This document shows positions 43,601-53,188 of a stretch of 64,000 nt of DNA, in pieces (the stretch's first letter is position 1; every line of letters starts with the position of its first letter). Under the pieces are notes generated by a model, which did not search any database, had not been told where the DNA came from, and worked only from the letters and a program-made list of their open reading frames with translations. Source of the DNA: Phymatolithon calcareum (Eukaryota > Rhodophyta > Florideophyceae > Hapalidiales); contig OZ345355.1 of NCBI GenBank assembly GCA_977006965.1, forward strand, positions 496,001-560,000, written 5' to 3'. The position numbers and the translations under genes were made by a program.

Positions 43601-44859
43601 ACAGGGAAAGACCAGTTGGAACGACTTTCCTCGATAAGACCTTGTCGCAGCATGTGCTGAACTTGCTCTTCGATGTGTCGATGGGCAAGTGGATGGCGAC
43701 GGAAAGGAGGACAGCGAATAGGTTGCGCAGGTCCAGTGTCGATTGTGACGGGAGGGATATTGCGCATAGTTTCCGGCGCGGACGGGTCCGGTGCGAAAAC
43801 GTCTGCGTGGGAGTGAAGCACCGCACGGAGTTGATTGCCCTGATCAGCAGACAGGTTGGAATCAAGAGCAGTATCGTAGTCGAGAGTAGGCGAATTTTCG
43901 TCAAAAAGGAAAGAGGCCTCGTCTGGTGCAAGCGATGCCGGTGGTAAAGACACATCCGAGGGTATGTCGGACCAGGATAAATCAGCCTGTTGTTCGGAAA
44001 TGCGTATAGTCCCGATAGGTACTAGGTTGACGTCGTGAAAAGTGTGAACAACGGACAAGCGCAGTCCCTTAGGGAGCTTTGCGGGAATCGCCATCGGGTT
44101 TGCCACCATAATGCGCATAGAAACACAAGATGTGTCGAAAACGGCGTTAGAGACACAGATGTGGAACTGTGCCGTGGAAGTCACGTTCGGGAGGGCCAAA
44201 ACCACGGGAGAGCGCGGCGGGGAGGAGAAATGTGCCACCACAAGCTGTTGTTGTCGCGGAAGAATCGTCACATCATCGGACAGAGTGAGGTAGGTCTCCG
44301 GAACAGGAACAGTGACGAAGTAAGCATACTCCGGAGAAACGGATGGGTCAGGAGAGCGGAACATCACGGACTGGTCGTGTAAGTTGATGACAGCGCGGGT
44401 GCTGATGAGAACGTCCAAACCGAGGATAACATCGTGGGAGAGATTGCCACAGACGATAACGTCTGTTGTGACAGAAATACGATGTGTGAGCGAAAGAGGA
44501 AAACGAACAGCGCCTTTGACGGAGAGAAGAGATCCGTTGGCACCAGAGAGACGAAGAGAGGGATCGAAGAGACTCAGAGATTTGTCTTTGGAACGCATTT
44601 TGTGGAACAGAGTTGTAGAGATGCAGGTGCGCTCGGCGCCAGTGTCAACCAAGGCAGTGACAGAACCATGTATCGAGTTGAGGAGCCTGATGGATGTCGT
44701 AAAACGAGAGGTCGACTGCAGCTGAGCATAGGCGGAGACCCCGTAGACAATTTGGCCGGAGTCGATGGACAGTGACCATGGATCTTGGATCGGGCTGGCA
44801 TGCCAGGGAGAGATGCCAGCCAAGTCTAGTTTTTTGAATCGCGAGGCGATCGAAGCCAA
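40642..44859 (-). CDS. Gypsy Pol: protease, RT, RNase H, integrase with AT-hooks
   Basis: The frame opens after a TAA and has no early ATG, so it is made as Gag-Pol by -1 frameshifting at 44829-44835. Numbering from the frame's TTG at 44859: protease VDTGA at 71-75; RT with KIRFCIDYRRLN, FSTLDAASGFHQ and catalytic YLDD at 532-535; RNase H with STDASDIGVGAVL (D688); integrase zinc region HLPSHRR..CHPCN; and integrase core D1010, D1070 and E1106, a DD35E triad. The C-terminal tail (from about 1290) has no chromodomain. Instead it has three basic repeats near 1319, 1344 and 1371, two with the AT-hook core PRRRGRPRK. The product would copy element RNA and insert the cDNA. It is intact over 1405 residues, in keeping with a young copy. 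Confidence 0.95.
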   Translation of the reverse strand: MASIASRFKKLDLAGISPWHASPIQDPWSLSIDSGQIVYGVSAYAQLQSTSRFTTSIRLLNSIHGSVTALVDTGAERTCISTTLFHKMRSKDKSLSLFDPSLRLSGANGSLLSVKGAVRFPLSLTHRISVTTDVIVCGNLSHDVILGLDVLISTRAVINLHDQSVMFRSPDPSVSPEYAYFVTVPVPETYLTLSDDVTILPRQQQLVVAHFSSPPRSPVVLALPNVTSTAQFHICVSNAVFDTSCVSMRIMVANPMAIPAKLPKGLRLSVVHTFHDVNLVPIGTIRISEQQADLSWSDIPSDVSLPPASLAPDEASFLFDENSPTLDYDTALDSNLSADQGNQLRAVLHSHADVFAPDPSAPETMRNIPPVTIDTGPAQPIRCPPFRRHPLAHRHIEEQVQHMLRQGLIEESRSNWSFPVVLVSKPNGKIRFCIDYRRLNAVTLQAAYRLPRLDDILDSLHGMKYFSTLDAASGFHQLPLARSSRDKTAFSTRSGLYQWRRLPFGWINAPAMFQQTMDYILRGLNYHCALIYLDDIIVFSSSFKNHLRDLRVIFNRLRFFKCQLNLPKCKFGAANIEYLGHVVTQNGVLPKPALVDAVKSFPSPQHAESPSAGKKAVKSFVALANFYRRFVPRFAHIAAPLVSLSRKNSEFVWTPERATAFSELQTRISRSPVLAFPQWDKPFILSTDASDIGVGAVLQQHDDSGELRPVQFLSHAFTDRESDWSTPEKELFSFVYALKKFRVYLYGRPFVWRTDASSLQWLSTAKSLAPKLLRWSLLVSSYRFTVEHVPGTCNQVADALSRNPVSLSSVSPIFTYPLEILSVSPSSSSSASPTVDGLFTTTKLISAQYRDPYCWMWHEHLSSTQALPPLSPPETRALQLCHDQHKTKLRSLSSRFIIVEGILMRIMDFTSYSKVHQAGDLPRSRSFLRPVIPHSLREYVLQHFHLPSHRRALRTLRDISRHFYWPQLSKDVVLFVSSCHPCNSRNSKSYLQGLLSSTPATSPTHRMSLDIIGPRTTTPEGYRWILVMVNHFTKWLVAVPLRDRTSSTIIRAFKDHWLSESYACRHVFADRAPELWTPQFRQLMSDYGSTFIPGPPHHSQTQGFVEHANRTIKDAIAKNLKGSEHLWSQFLRPVVQAYRHTVHTSTEHTPFFLMHGWEPAPPALNALLPSNQKDPSLAEYVSTLEHNIQSAWDAAALRLSQYHSKTEAKLNRSRKQFTVPIGSLVYVRLPPNKGQSQGFQSFNSGLWKLLRFDSSSNNCTVTTTADGVSRTEDVHARYVFPFTGTLNFKPAVDYDDASHPHPSPVSAPQLAPHPHQKTPRRRGRPRKQTGIPLPDASPLVPPTPRRRGRPRKRKFIHPGADSTLVASSPRRRGPPATPASFARPPSVSSSRRSQRSRQIPMKLRS
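44793..44835 (-). promoter_or_regulatory. -1 ribosomal frameshift signal between gag and pol
   Basis: The minus strand reads tcA AAA AAC TAG: a canonical slippery heptamer A-AAA-AAC (44829-44835) directly before the gag stop. After a 7-nt spacer comes a perfect 9-bp stem GGCTGGCAT/ATGCCAGCC with an 11-nt loop (44793-44821). Slipping back one base leads straight into the pol frame (KKLDLAGISP). Confidence 0.95.
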
Positions 44860-46082
44860 GACTTAGGCCAACGGGTCTCGCGCAGAATCCACGTATGGGC
44901 GAGCGAAGATCTGTGCTCGGCATATCGAGGAAGCGGATTGAAACCGTTTTTGGCAGTGCTCGCGTCCCGCATATCCTTGGCGACGTCATCGTTTTCGATA
45001 GAACATTCAGAAATGTGGTGAGAAGGGCTCCCGCAGCGCAAACAGTGTGTTGACCGCTGGGTTGGGGCGCGTCTTGGTTTCCTAGAGGACTTGTCCGGTA
45101 CCGCGCCGGGGTTTCGGGCGGCATACATACTTTTTAGTGTGTCCGCAACGGAGGAAATCTGTGCAATCGACTGAATGAGGGTCGGATTGTCGTTGTCCCC
45201 GGAAATCGGTTCAGAGCGGAGCCGCTTCGTCGGAAGTTCGGCAGAAACAGGACGCGAACGAGCAGAGCGGAGATACATAGTGGGGTCGTACAAATTGTAA
45301 GCTCGTGCGGTAGAGCGAGATGAGCGAGCTTCAGTCTTTGCCTGATAGTGCCTGATAAGGGCAGATCCATGAGCGGAGGACGAAGAGGCCGGTAAAGAGT
45401 GCATCTTGCGTTCGTACGAACGTATGGATTCAATAAGAGCGGTCAGAGTCCAGTTTGACTCACCCCAGTACAAGATGAGGCGGTCCAAATGCTCGATCAA
45501 ATCCGGCTCGGATGGACGTAAGGAGTCGAGAAGTCGAGCAACGATTGCGTCTTCGACAGCACCAGAAACGTGTTTGCCAGCCGGAGTGGTACTACCGTAC
45601 ATCGCCTCGTGAAGAGCGTCGGATGACATGTGAACGTCGCGGCGGCGAAGCAAGTCTTCCTCCTTGGCCAAATGGGCAGACAAATGCTCATTTACGTCCA
45701 TAGTCGGAGGTTTGACGTAGCGCGAAAGAGCGCTGGTGAGGTCCGCCGTTGGTTTGGTATACACGCGATCGTTGGAGAGAGCGAATTCCAAAAGACAAAC
45801 AGGAGAACAAGGCGTTTGCGGACCGTCGCTAGGTTCGTGCGACGCGATGTGCGCCTCCACGACATCCTGAATAGGACGACAGTTCCGAAGTTCGGCAGTG
45901 AGAAGACGAGCAATATCCACCGGATTGCGTACATTGAGGTCACGACAGAGGTCTGCCGCGCCCGAGATCCAGTACGAAGCGTCCATATCGGGGCGATACA
46001 CGAAGGTGTCGTGGAGTTTCTGTTGGGCGACAATAATTTGTCGCGCCATGTAGTTTTGTTCTACCGCGTTGTTCGTCGCCAT
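44826..46082 (-). CDS. Gypsy Gag
   Basis: 418 aa from ATG, 143 bp inside the primer-binding site. The N-terminal two-thirds is the capsid-like region, helix-rich, with an Arg/Ser-rich stretch near 240-290. A single CCHC zinc knuckle, CLRCGSPSHHISEC (Cys-X2-Cys-X4-His-X4-Cys), lies near residue 372 and would bind element RNA. The stop TAG follows the slippery site directly, so most ribosomes make Gag and a minority make Gag-Pol. The length fits single-knuckle gypsy Gag proteins. Confidence 0.9.
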   Translation of the reverse strand: MATNNAVEQNYMARQIIVAQQKLHDTFVYRPDMDASYWISGAADLCRDLNVRNPVDIARLLTAELRNCRPIQDVVEAHIASHEPSDGPQTPCSPVCLLEFALSNDRVYTKPTADLTSALSRYVKPPTMDVNEHLSAHLAKEEDLLRRRDVHMSSDALHEAMYGSTTPAGKHVSGAVEDAIVARLLDSLRPSEPDLIEHLDRLILYWGESNWTLTALIESIRSYERKMHSLPASSSSAHGSALIRHYQAKTEARSSRSTARAYNLYDPTMYLRSARSRPVSAELPTKRLRSEPISGDNDNPTLIQSIAQISSVADTLKSMYAARNPGAVPDKSSRKPRRAPTQRSTHCLRCGSPSHHISECSIENDDVAKDMRDASTAKNGFNPLPRYAEHRSSLAHTWILRETRWPKSWLRSPRDSKN

Positions 46083-46224
46083 GGTGTGAGACAGGATGAA
46101 ACGAAACGGCGAGAATACAGCGAGGCAAGTATCGAGACGGCGTGTGCGCTGAGGACGAAGCGCGAAGCAGGAAAGTTGGCAACGAGGAGAGCGCAGAGCA
46201 AGAGCTATGTGCGAGGTTTAAAAA

Positions 46225-46242
46225 CGAGTAGCAGATCCACCA
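46225..46242 (-). other. Primer-binding site
   Basis: Directly inside the 5' LTR the minus strand reads TGGTGGATCTGCTACTCG. TGG complements a tRNA CCA end. I could not assign the tRNA. Confidence 0.65.
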
Positions 46243-46563
46243 TGTAACGTACGCGTTGGCTGTGCGTCGTTAAGTGCGTGCACGAAGGCACACTAGAGGG
46301 CACCCCGCACAGTAAAGTTGTCTGTGCGGGTTCGTTTATTCGAAAACGTGTGCCCGTGGAGACAGTGAGTGTCTCCACTATTGTGTTGTGTGTTGGAGTG
46401 TTGAGTGTGTGTTCTCCGTTATCCCCTTCTCTCTCTCTGCTATGTGAACTTGGCGAGCTATTTCTACTAAAATCTCCCGGAGGTACTCAACGATGATTGG
46501 CTAACGAGCAGTGAAAAGATCTCTCTGAGGTGCGCATCATAATGCCCATTCAAAGGCATTACA
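46243..46563 (-). repeat. 5' LTR of the gypsy element
   Basis: Identical to 37901-38221 over all 321 bp. It is the presumed promoter for gag-pol. Hairpin one is at 46356-46378 and AATAAA at 46335-46340. Confidence 0.95.
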
Positions 46564-46567
46564 CTAC

Positions 46568-46589
46568 TAAAAAAAAAGTGAGCATTGTC
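46568..46589 (+). repeat. LINE poly(A) tail and right target duplication
   Basis: An A-run of nine bases followed by AGTGAGCATTGTC, the second copy of the LINE duplication. The gypsy element separates it from the LINE body. Confidence 0.8.
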
Positions 46590-47418
46590 GTACCTTCTAA
46601 GCTATCATAACTCATTTCCTTTCATTGACCTAGATGCTATTCACAGCAATGACCCCAATTCTCATGTTCCACTATTGAATAGAGCTTGCCACGAATAGTG
46701 GGTGCCTGGCGAACTACTTTAAGGGCAAGCGAAACTGAAAAGAACTTTGCATTTCAGTACAGTACGTGCAATGTCATCAATCCGGCGAGGACCTCTCAAA
46801 TTGAGATTCCATGTCGGCAAAACGAAATGACTGATGAGGTCAGCGAAAGTAAAGAAATAAGTCCTTCTTGGCCCTCGTCATCGTCCCTCGTCGACGTTTT
46901 GCGACCCAAGCAAGCTGTTTTCAGAGACGCTGATGCTCGAAAGTGTAACAATGGATTCGAAAGTTCCGGTTCCATGCAATCTTTGGAACCTAGCCTGCAG
47001 TACCTAAAAAAGGGTTGATGATAATATCTTCAACATTTAGATATGCCGGCAGAGTGCGACATGCCATTGACGAGCACCCAAAATCGTGCAGCTTGTCGAA
47101 TGTGGTGGAAAATTTCGGATCTCAGACAGCAACGAGATACGACGATTCCTGAAACAAAAAGCGGAGAATCGACGTCGAGACCTGAATTGGATAAGACATG
47201 TAGCACTGAGCTCAAGAGTATGCATTGTTTGTGCCAGTATGGACTTTTCTGTGGTTCAAGCTGTTCTCGAACGCGCTGAAAAACGCTGTCGCCACTGTGA
47301 CAGCAGCTACTTCCGACGATCGGCTCTGCGCTTATAGAGTTTGGCAGAAAAAAGTCTAAGAGTTGGGCACAGGAAACTGAAGCTCAAGTAGGGGATCTTT
47401 GAAAAAAAGTTGTCATTT
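46590..47418. other. No recognisable gene
   Basis: A plus frame at 47086-47337 has paired Cys motifs (CIVC and CRHC) that could be a zinc-binding end of an old transposon protein. Too weak to call. Confidence 0.35.
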
Positions 47419-48104
47419 TTCTACCCTTTCGAAGAACACCCTTTGTCGGAGCAGCAAGGGCAGAGACGGTACGGAGGTATGGAAATCTTATCTGACCTGC
47501 CCATCTCAATCTTGCCATCACCTACCTCTTGAGATCATACACTGCGTGCAGACCATCGATGATGGCATACACGCCTCTGCAAGACAACTACTGCCGATGA
47601 CCGGCATAGATCGATACCCTTTCCCATGTCGCGGCGGAACATCCGGTGACAGCCGGTTAGCGACTACGCGCGATGACATCCGGGCGTTGATCGACATCGC
47701 TAAAGACTGTCTTGGAGCCGAAACCAGTGGCAGTCGAGAAGCAGTGCCGCGCGAAAGATTCTCGTGCCAAGCCAAGTCGCTCGACACAGTCTCGAGCCGC
47801 AACTAGCGGCAGTCGAGAAGCGGCCACGCGCTAAGAAGCTCCCGCGCCAACCAAAGTCGCCCGACAGCGCCTGGGCACCACAACCGATGGCCGCCTGGAA
47901 GAACCCTTAGGCGCGTGACGACCGGGCCAAGGACGACTTCCGGATGCTTCCCACGCGACCCTCTCACCGGGTTACGCTACGCTGCGAGAGGCCGAGATTC
48001 TGAGCGTCGGATTCACGGGCGCACACATCCGGCGGAGGTTGAAAACGTGGAGCCGCACGGCGCAGGGTCGAAAGCTTGTGCGACAGTCTCAGCCCGCGCG
48101 CACA
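47419..48104 (-). mobile_element. Probable solo LTR of the chromodomain gypsy family
   Basis: Aligns over its length with 11880-12599. Shared text includes GAAGAACACCCTTTG, TTGAGATCATACACTGCGTG and ACTTCCGGATG. It ends in GCGCACA, as the other LTR ends in ACGCACA. No pol fragment adjoins it. Boundaries are approximate and no target duplication was identified. Confidence 0.6.
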
Positions 48105-48604
48105 GTCGCCGTCACCTGCTTCAGAATCCGAACATCGCCGACCGAAATCCATATATCAAGCCGGACGCCGAAGAAACCTTGATCTCCAGCACACGCGTCG
48201 CAAGCTTGCAGACGCGTTCACACGGAGGCACACACTTCGGAACGTGCCTGAACCGAGACGTAAACCGCGCGTAGGGCGGCGAACAGCGTTAGGAGCTCTT
48301 TGGTAGACCGGCTGTCCGTTTCCCTCAAGGACTCGTGCGACATCTGATTTCTCAGCGAAAGGTTGACAGCTGAACTTTTCGAGTTGACAGCCCACGTTTT
48401 TTTGTTGACCACCCACCCTCCCTTCATAGTCTTTTGTAGTAGTAGTCAAGCTATTGCACGGCTACAACTACGGTAGTCCAGTTCTCCGCCAAGCGGTGCT
48501 TGTTCGGAAGGAGGTTCCTAAGAGTTACAGGACGGTGTCCGGAAACTCTAGTACGGAGAAGCGCGATACAGATCGCCGTCGCTTGGGGGTGGATATATGT
48601 TGAT
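48105..48604. other. No recognisable gene
   Basis: Nothing recognised between the solo LTR and the LINE tail. Confidence 0.4.
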
Positions 48605-48880
48605 TTATTTGAAAAGGACCCAAGACCTCACTGTGAATAACGGGGCAGCTTCTCAATTACTTCTAACTTACCGCATTCTATTTTCCTAGTATTTCCTCGA
48701 TTCGAGTTCTCTCCATATGAGAGTTCGAGCTAGCTCAGTCTCTTTGTCCATCATCTTTGATCTGAGTATGCGTTGGAGTGCAATAAGCTCAATTTCAGCA
48801 CCGGGTCCGAAATACTCACCGAGGATTGATTTCCTCCACAACGAAGCGCTGTTAAAAATCAGCCGTCTTTGGGGAGCTAG
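48605..48880 (-). pseudogene. LINE-like 3' end fragment, minus strand
   Basis: Minus-strand text LWRKSILGEYFGPGAEIELI and LQRIL matches the plus-strand piece at 26430-26712. The tail GTGAGGTCTTGGGTCC..CAAATAAATC matches the common LINE tail of this window. Confidence 0.5.
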
Positions 48881-49460
48881 ACCGTTGGTCGCCGTGAAAG
48901 TTATGTGCCAAAATTACGGTTTTATGTTTCCAATAAAACGGCATATCTTATTGAAGTCTGTGAAAGGCAGGCAGTCTTCAAACCTGCATCGCTATCACAA
49001 ATGAGAATTATGCAGTCTTGCCCAAAGTAGCCCCTCCTTCACAGTTGGCAAAAACAAATCAAGTGGCGGTCCCGAAAGAGCACTATTCCTTTCGCAAATC
49101 GGAACTGAACAACTCAGAACAACAGAATAGTTTATTACCTCTCGTGCGCGCAGCGTTGTAGAACCTCTCGAATGTTCGCGTGCTGTTCAAGAATGTCGTC
49201 GCACACCAGTTAGTCGTCACTCTTACTGTTTAGCAAGACACTCATAGAACGCATGGAGGGCGAAGAAGGCCTGTATTGACTCGCTGAAGGTAAGGCAAAA
49301 AGCGGTTGTGTCCAAGCACCAACAGCCCCGTAGAGGACTGATATAGGATTACCTTGAATCCTGAGTTTCCCCGTCCACTATTCTGGTGGGCGTTTCGTGA
49401 GCTGCACAAAGGTAGGTAGAATCAGAGGAACCCTTGCCCATATCTTCGGAAGTCTGTGGA
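48881..49460. other. No recognisable gene
   Basis: Nothing recognised. Confidence 0.4.
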
Positions 49461-49538
49461 ACTAACTGGTTTTTTTAAATAATTAAAGTTTATTTTTTTA
49501 AAAATATAAACTTTAATTTTATAAAAAAACCAGTTAGT
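49461..49538. repeat. 78-bp AT-rich hairpin inside a LINE fragment
   Basis: Outer arms ACTAACTGGTTTTTTTA and TAAAAAAACCAGTTAGT pair perfectly over 17 bp, and pairing continues with mismatches through AAAGTTTATT. It looks like an inserted fold-back sequence. Confidence 0.7.
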
Positions 49539-50664
49539 CGTCTCCGAGCACAGGAGGTGCAGTGGAAAGGGAATAGGTGCATCGCAGTCCTCGAACTCAA
49601 CGCCGCATACGAAACTATACCTAGGAACTTTCCCCACCCCTTGTGACAGGCAGTAGGTTTCAACGGTATACGCACCGGAAGGTAGCAACTGAGGAAGACT
49701 TGGCCGTATATTCGTAGGCGTGGTATGCTTTTTTATTTAAAAATAAACTTCAATTTGAAAAAAGCTCTACCTAGGAAAATACTCCAGGAAGGTATTCGAT
49801 TGGTGCTACCTAAGGCTATCAGCGACATCTGTAAGGCATTCTTATTATCCTCTCCGATACTAACAACTGGAGACAACAACAAGGACTGGTTCGCAGTTGA
49901 AAGAGGCGTCCCGCATATGTATGATGCGGGCTACAAACTGTTCTTTTTGTACCATCGCGGCAACATCCCGACTTGCCCAAAGCAGCTCATTGAAGTTTCG
50001 CTCTTCTCTTGGTTTGGACTAAATAGCAAACTTCCTTGCCTTTCCTCCTCCTGGCATCTTGAACGCCAAATTTCTCTCCTGTGTACTGGTGGTTGGATCA
50101 TCACAGAAACCGGAGCCGTTCTACTTCCACTTGCAATACCACCGAACCTTGGAAGAATAAGGTTCTTTCTACTTCTTTGATAGCTTCTTGTTCTTCCGAC
50201 GTCCACAGGGAAATCTCCAGGTCAGCTCCGTCGGATACTGTTTGCAAAAGAAGTCGCACGGCTCGAAGAAAGAAGAAAGAGACCGTATGACAAACCTGAC
50301 GCTATTCCGGCCATCCTCAAGTTTCCAAGGAGCGACATCGACAGATGGCCGAATAATCCGAAAGGGGCAGGCTCCCTCAAGTGCGCACGAAGCTAATATA
50401 TATGATACATTTGGGGCAAAAGCGGAGCATCACCTGGAGATCGTACGCAAGAAGCTAGCAAAGCATGAACGGGACTCTGGAGAAATGTTAAGAACGGAAA
50501 AGGCAGTAGACTCCCTACAACTATACAGCGCCGCCATAATTGATAATATGGGAAACGACGAGTCCTTTTGTTAGGGATCAGGCGATATACTAGAATGAAC
50601 AAGTACCGAGAAGCTGTTCCCCTAGAGTCTTAAGAGTGTTACTGAGGGCTTTTAAATAAACAAA
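49539..50664 (+). pseudogene. Fragmented LINE reverse transcriptase and 3' tail
   Basis: Pieces in order: CIAVLELNAAYETIPR (motif A, about 49580-49626); PRKILQEGIRLVLPKAI..WFAVERGVP (49768-49920), where PQGS of motif B is lost; the C-terminal piece DTFGAKAEHHLEIVRKKLAK (50410-50560); and the tail GAGTGTTACTGAGGGC..AAATAAAC (50632-50664). A 140-bp insert (49628-49767) is flanked by the 10-bp direct repeat TACCTAGGAA and splits motif A from what follows. Frames are broken repeatedly. Confidence 0.75.
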
Positions 50665-51658
50665 TAAAATAGTTGCTTCAAGAATAATGGCCGCTGGTTT
50701 CCCACAATGGGGACCGGGCATGGTGCGACGCCTAAACCGGTCACTTCTCTCCGAAGGAGCACTGAGCGGAGCAAAACTTGTTGATATTCCTTCCGACTGC
50801 CTTCCGACTGAGCGCCGTGCTCTAATGCTGTCGCATTTGTACGGTTCCGAATCTGGTCAACGGCGGTGGAGTTTGAAGTGCCGGCCATTCCGAGCCAATC
50901 AAACAGTGTCTGAATTTCCTCCAAAGGCTATGAGAACACGCGACTGTCTGCCAAACGGAGTCACTTGAGGAACGTCGTGTCTTGTCTTCTCGAGGGTGTT
51001 ATTCCCTGCTGCGACATTGCCAGAAAGAACACCACTATTCACAGCAACTCAGTTAGCCAGATCGGAGAGATTTGTGACGGCAATATCCTCAAATCGCGGT
51101 CCACATACAGCATATATCTCAGAACCTTGGACATAGCTCAGAGAATTGCTCATGTTGCCTGCAGATGTTCCATATAGGAGTTACCTGACTTCAGCCGCGC
51201 CGTATCGCGTCGACGGCGTGCCATTCATTGAACTTTAGATATTAATTTGAATGCAAAAAAGAAGAGTTATTGCGCTGCACGAGTTTGCGAGCCCATAATT
51301 TTTCTTTCTCCGCTTTAATTGGAAGAAACTATACCTCTAAAAATAAATCCATCTATTCACCGTTGCGGCAATTGGAATGTTGGGAATATGACGCGTCAGG
51401 TGCGCAGACAGAAGTATGTCTCGAAAACGACGTCATCACTTCCGCTGGCCTTACTTCATTCTGACACTCACCACCTCGTTGATCACCGCACGTGTAGACA
51501 CACTCGGTGCCTTGCGTCTCGTCGTCGCGATAGTGCGGCATTGATCCTTCTCCTCTGCACTTGAATATAGTTTACATCACAAATCCCGTCAAAACTCGAT
51601 GCACCAAGCCGAGTAGAAAAATAGGAGACGGACCTGTGTTTTGTCAAGTTAGAAGAGG
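50665..51658. other. No recognisable gene
   Basis: A 93-aa plus frame (50687-50968) begins just after the LINE tail but has no known motif. Confidence 0.4.
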
Positions 51659-51667
51659 GGTCTTTCT

Positions 51668-52058
51668 ATGCAATGATTTAAAATAAATCGTTTTTTAATA
51701 TTGACGTTTTCGTTTTAAAAAACGTTTTTTTATTTCTGGCGTTCGAAAAACGTTGGAAAAAATACACATACGTAGTATATCATACACATTTCACTCGTTT
51801 GGTTTTGAAACCAGAGCTTGATGCCACTTTTTCGAAAAAACGCCATATTTCGCTTAGCTTCCGACCCATTCTCTGGCGGTGAGCCAGTCTAAAGCCCGAG
51901 ACTAACGTTGCGGGGGAAGGAGGAGACACCGGGTTGCATCGCCGGAGACCAAAGACGGTATGATCGCGAATGTATTTCGAACTTTTAAAAATCATTTCTA
52001 AAAATAAAGAACGCTTTAAACGTTCGATATTTTTTCGATCGTTTTAGATCATTGTATA
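51668..52058. mobile_element. 391-bp MITE with 9-bp target duplication
   Basis: GGTCTTTCT occurs at 51659-51667 and 52059-52067. The ends are imperfect inverted repeats: the left has CAATGATTTAAAATAAATCG and the right, reversed, CAATGATCTAAAACGATCG. AT-rich arms enclose a less AT-rich core. A 9-bp duplication is typical of Mutator-like elements. No transposase is encoded. Confidence 0.7.
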
Positions 52059-52067
52059 GGTCTTTCT

Positions 52068-53188
52068 CCTACTGAATCATGGTCTTGCTTTGAATGGATA
52101 CCATTGGAAGAGGACGACGACGCGCCCACGAAAACGACTCTGGCCTCAACGCCCGAAGAGGGCTCAAGGTGACGATAGCCAGAAGCACCAAACGTTCCGA
52201 ACAAAAGATTACGTTGTAGTGCGAAGCAGTGCCCGTGCGGTGTCAAGCAAACAGTGGAGTACCTAATCCAACGTTGCTCTGCTCGGAGTCTTTCACGGCA
52301 ACAATTCATCTGGAGAATAAGCGGCAGAACAGGAGAAGATCTGTGGAGGAAGAATCCCGTAGAGATACTCAAATATTTGAACAATGAGAAATTTCTCTAG
52401 TGTATGTTCAGGAATTGATTCGAAAGTAACGACCGCTGGAAAAATAGGAATTTTTTTAAGAAAATGATTAGCTCTGTATATAAAAAGCCTTCAGTAACAC
52501 TCCTAAGACTGTACGGGAGCAGCTTTTCGGTACTGTAGTTGTGAATTCTAGTATATCGACTGGTCCCCAATTAGGGACTCGACGTTGAAAGAAAGCAGTG
52601 TGCCATGAAGCACATTGTTCGTTTAACGGCGAATCGCTAGACAGTGAGGACCATTTGCTAACGTGGTATGGAGGACCGAAAAGTGATTGGCCTGATCGCC
52701 ATGATGGAGTATTCTGAGTCTGTCTATGAAGAACATTCCACTAAATGCCGCAATGCACGAAGTATACCATGATGAATTTCATGTCTACTTCCGCCTCAAC
52801 GATATTCATGAAGTTCCACGCACGCCGTACCCGGCGTCCTGTTTCTGGCGAGCTTTCTTCGAGTTGCGAGATCGTAATCGTTGACGATGATCATAATGCA
52901 TTTGCTCAGGTGCAAGACGCTTTCTTGCTCGTCCGGCTATCTACAAAAACATATTTTGCTTCTTTTTCTGTCGGCATTTAGAGCAAAGCGAAGGAATCAT
53001 TTCCAAATTTCGATAGCGCTAGAGTGAAACATATCCTTGGATTTTAAGAAAGCCCATGGAATGATTAGCAGCTCAGCTCAATAAAAGGCTCATGAAAAGC
53101 GATCACAGGAATATTCGACGCAAAATTTATGTCCGCTGTGCACCAAAATTCAGAAGGTCTCGCAAGCTGCAATGGAAGACAGGGTGGT
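52068..53188. other. No recognisable gene
   Basis: 52488-52512 contains a stretch resembling a reversed LINE tail (CAGTAACACTCCTAAGACTG). Otherwise nothing. Confidence 0.35.

Larger units (their letters stand above)
37901..46563 (-). mobile_element. Complete, very young Ty3/gypsy LTR retrotransposon
   Basis: 8663 bp with two identical 321-bp LTRs that begin TG and end CA, flanked by the 4-bp duplication CTAC (37897-37900 and 46564-46567). Gag and pol read on the minus strand in Ty3/gypsy order (protease, RT, RNase H, integrase). A tRNA-type primer site adjoins the 5' LTR and a G-run adjoins the 3' LTR. It sits inside the 3' tail of a LINE. It also carries an opposite-strand gene between pol and the 3' LTR. 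LTR identity indicates recent transposition. Only the lack of any visible lesion in gag and pol argues that this copy may be active. Confidence 0.95.

Noticed and set aside
46225-46242. Naming the tRNA primer
   Set aside because: The 18 bases end in CCA but do not match a tRNA 3' end I can identify with confidence.
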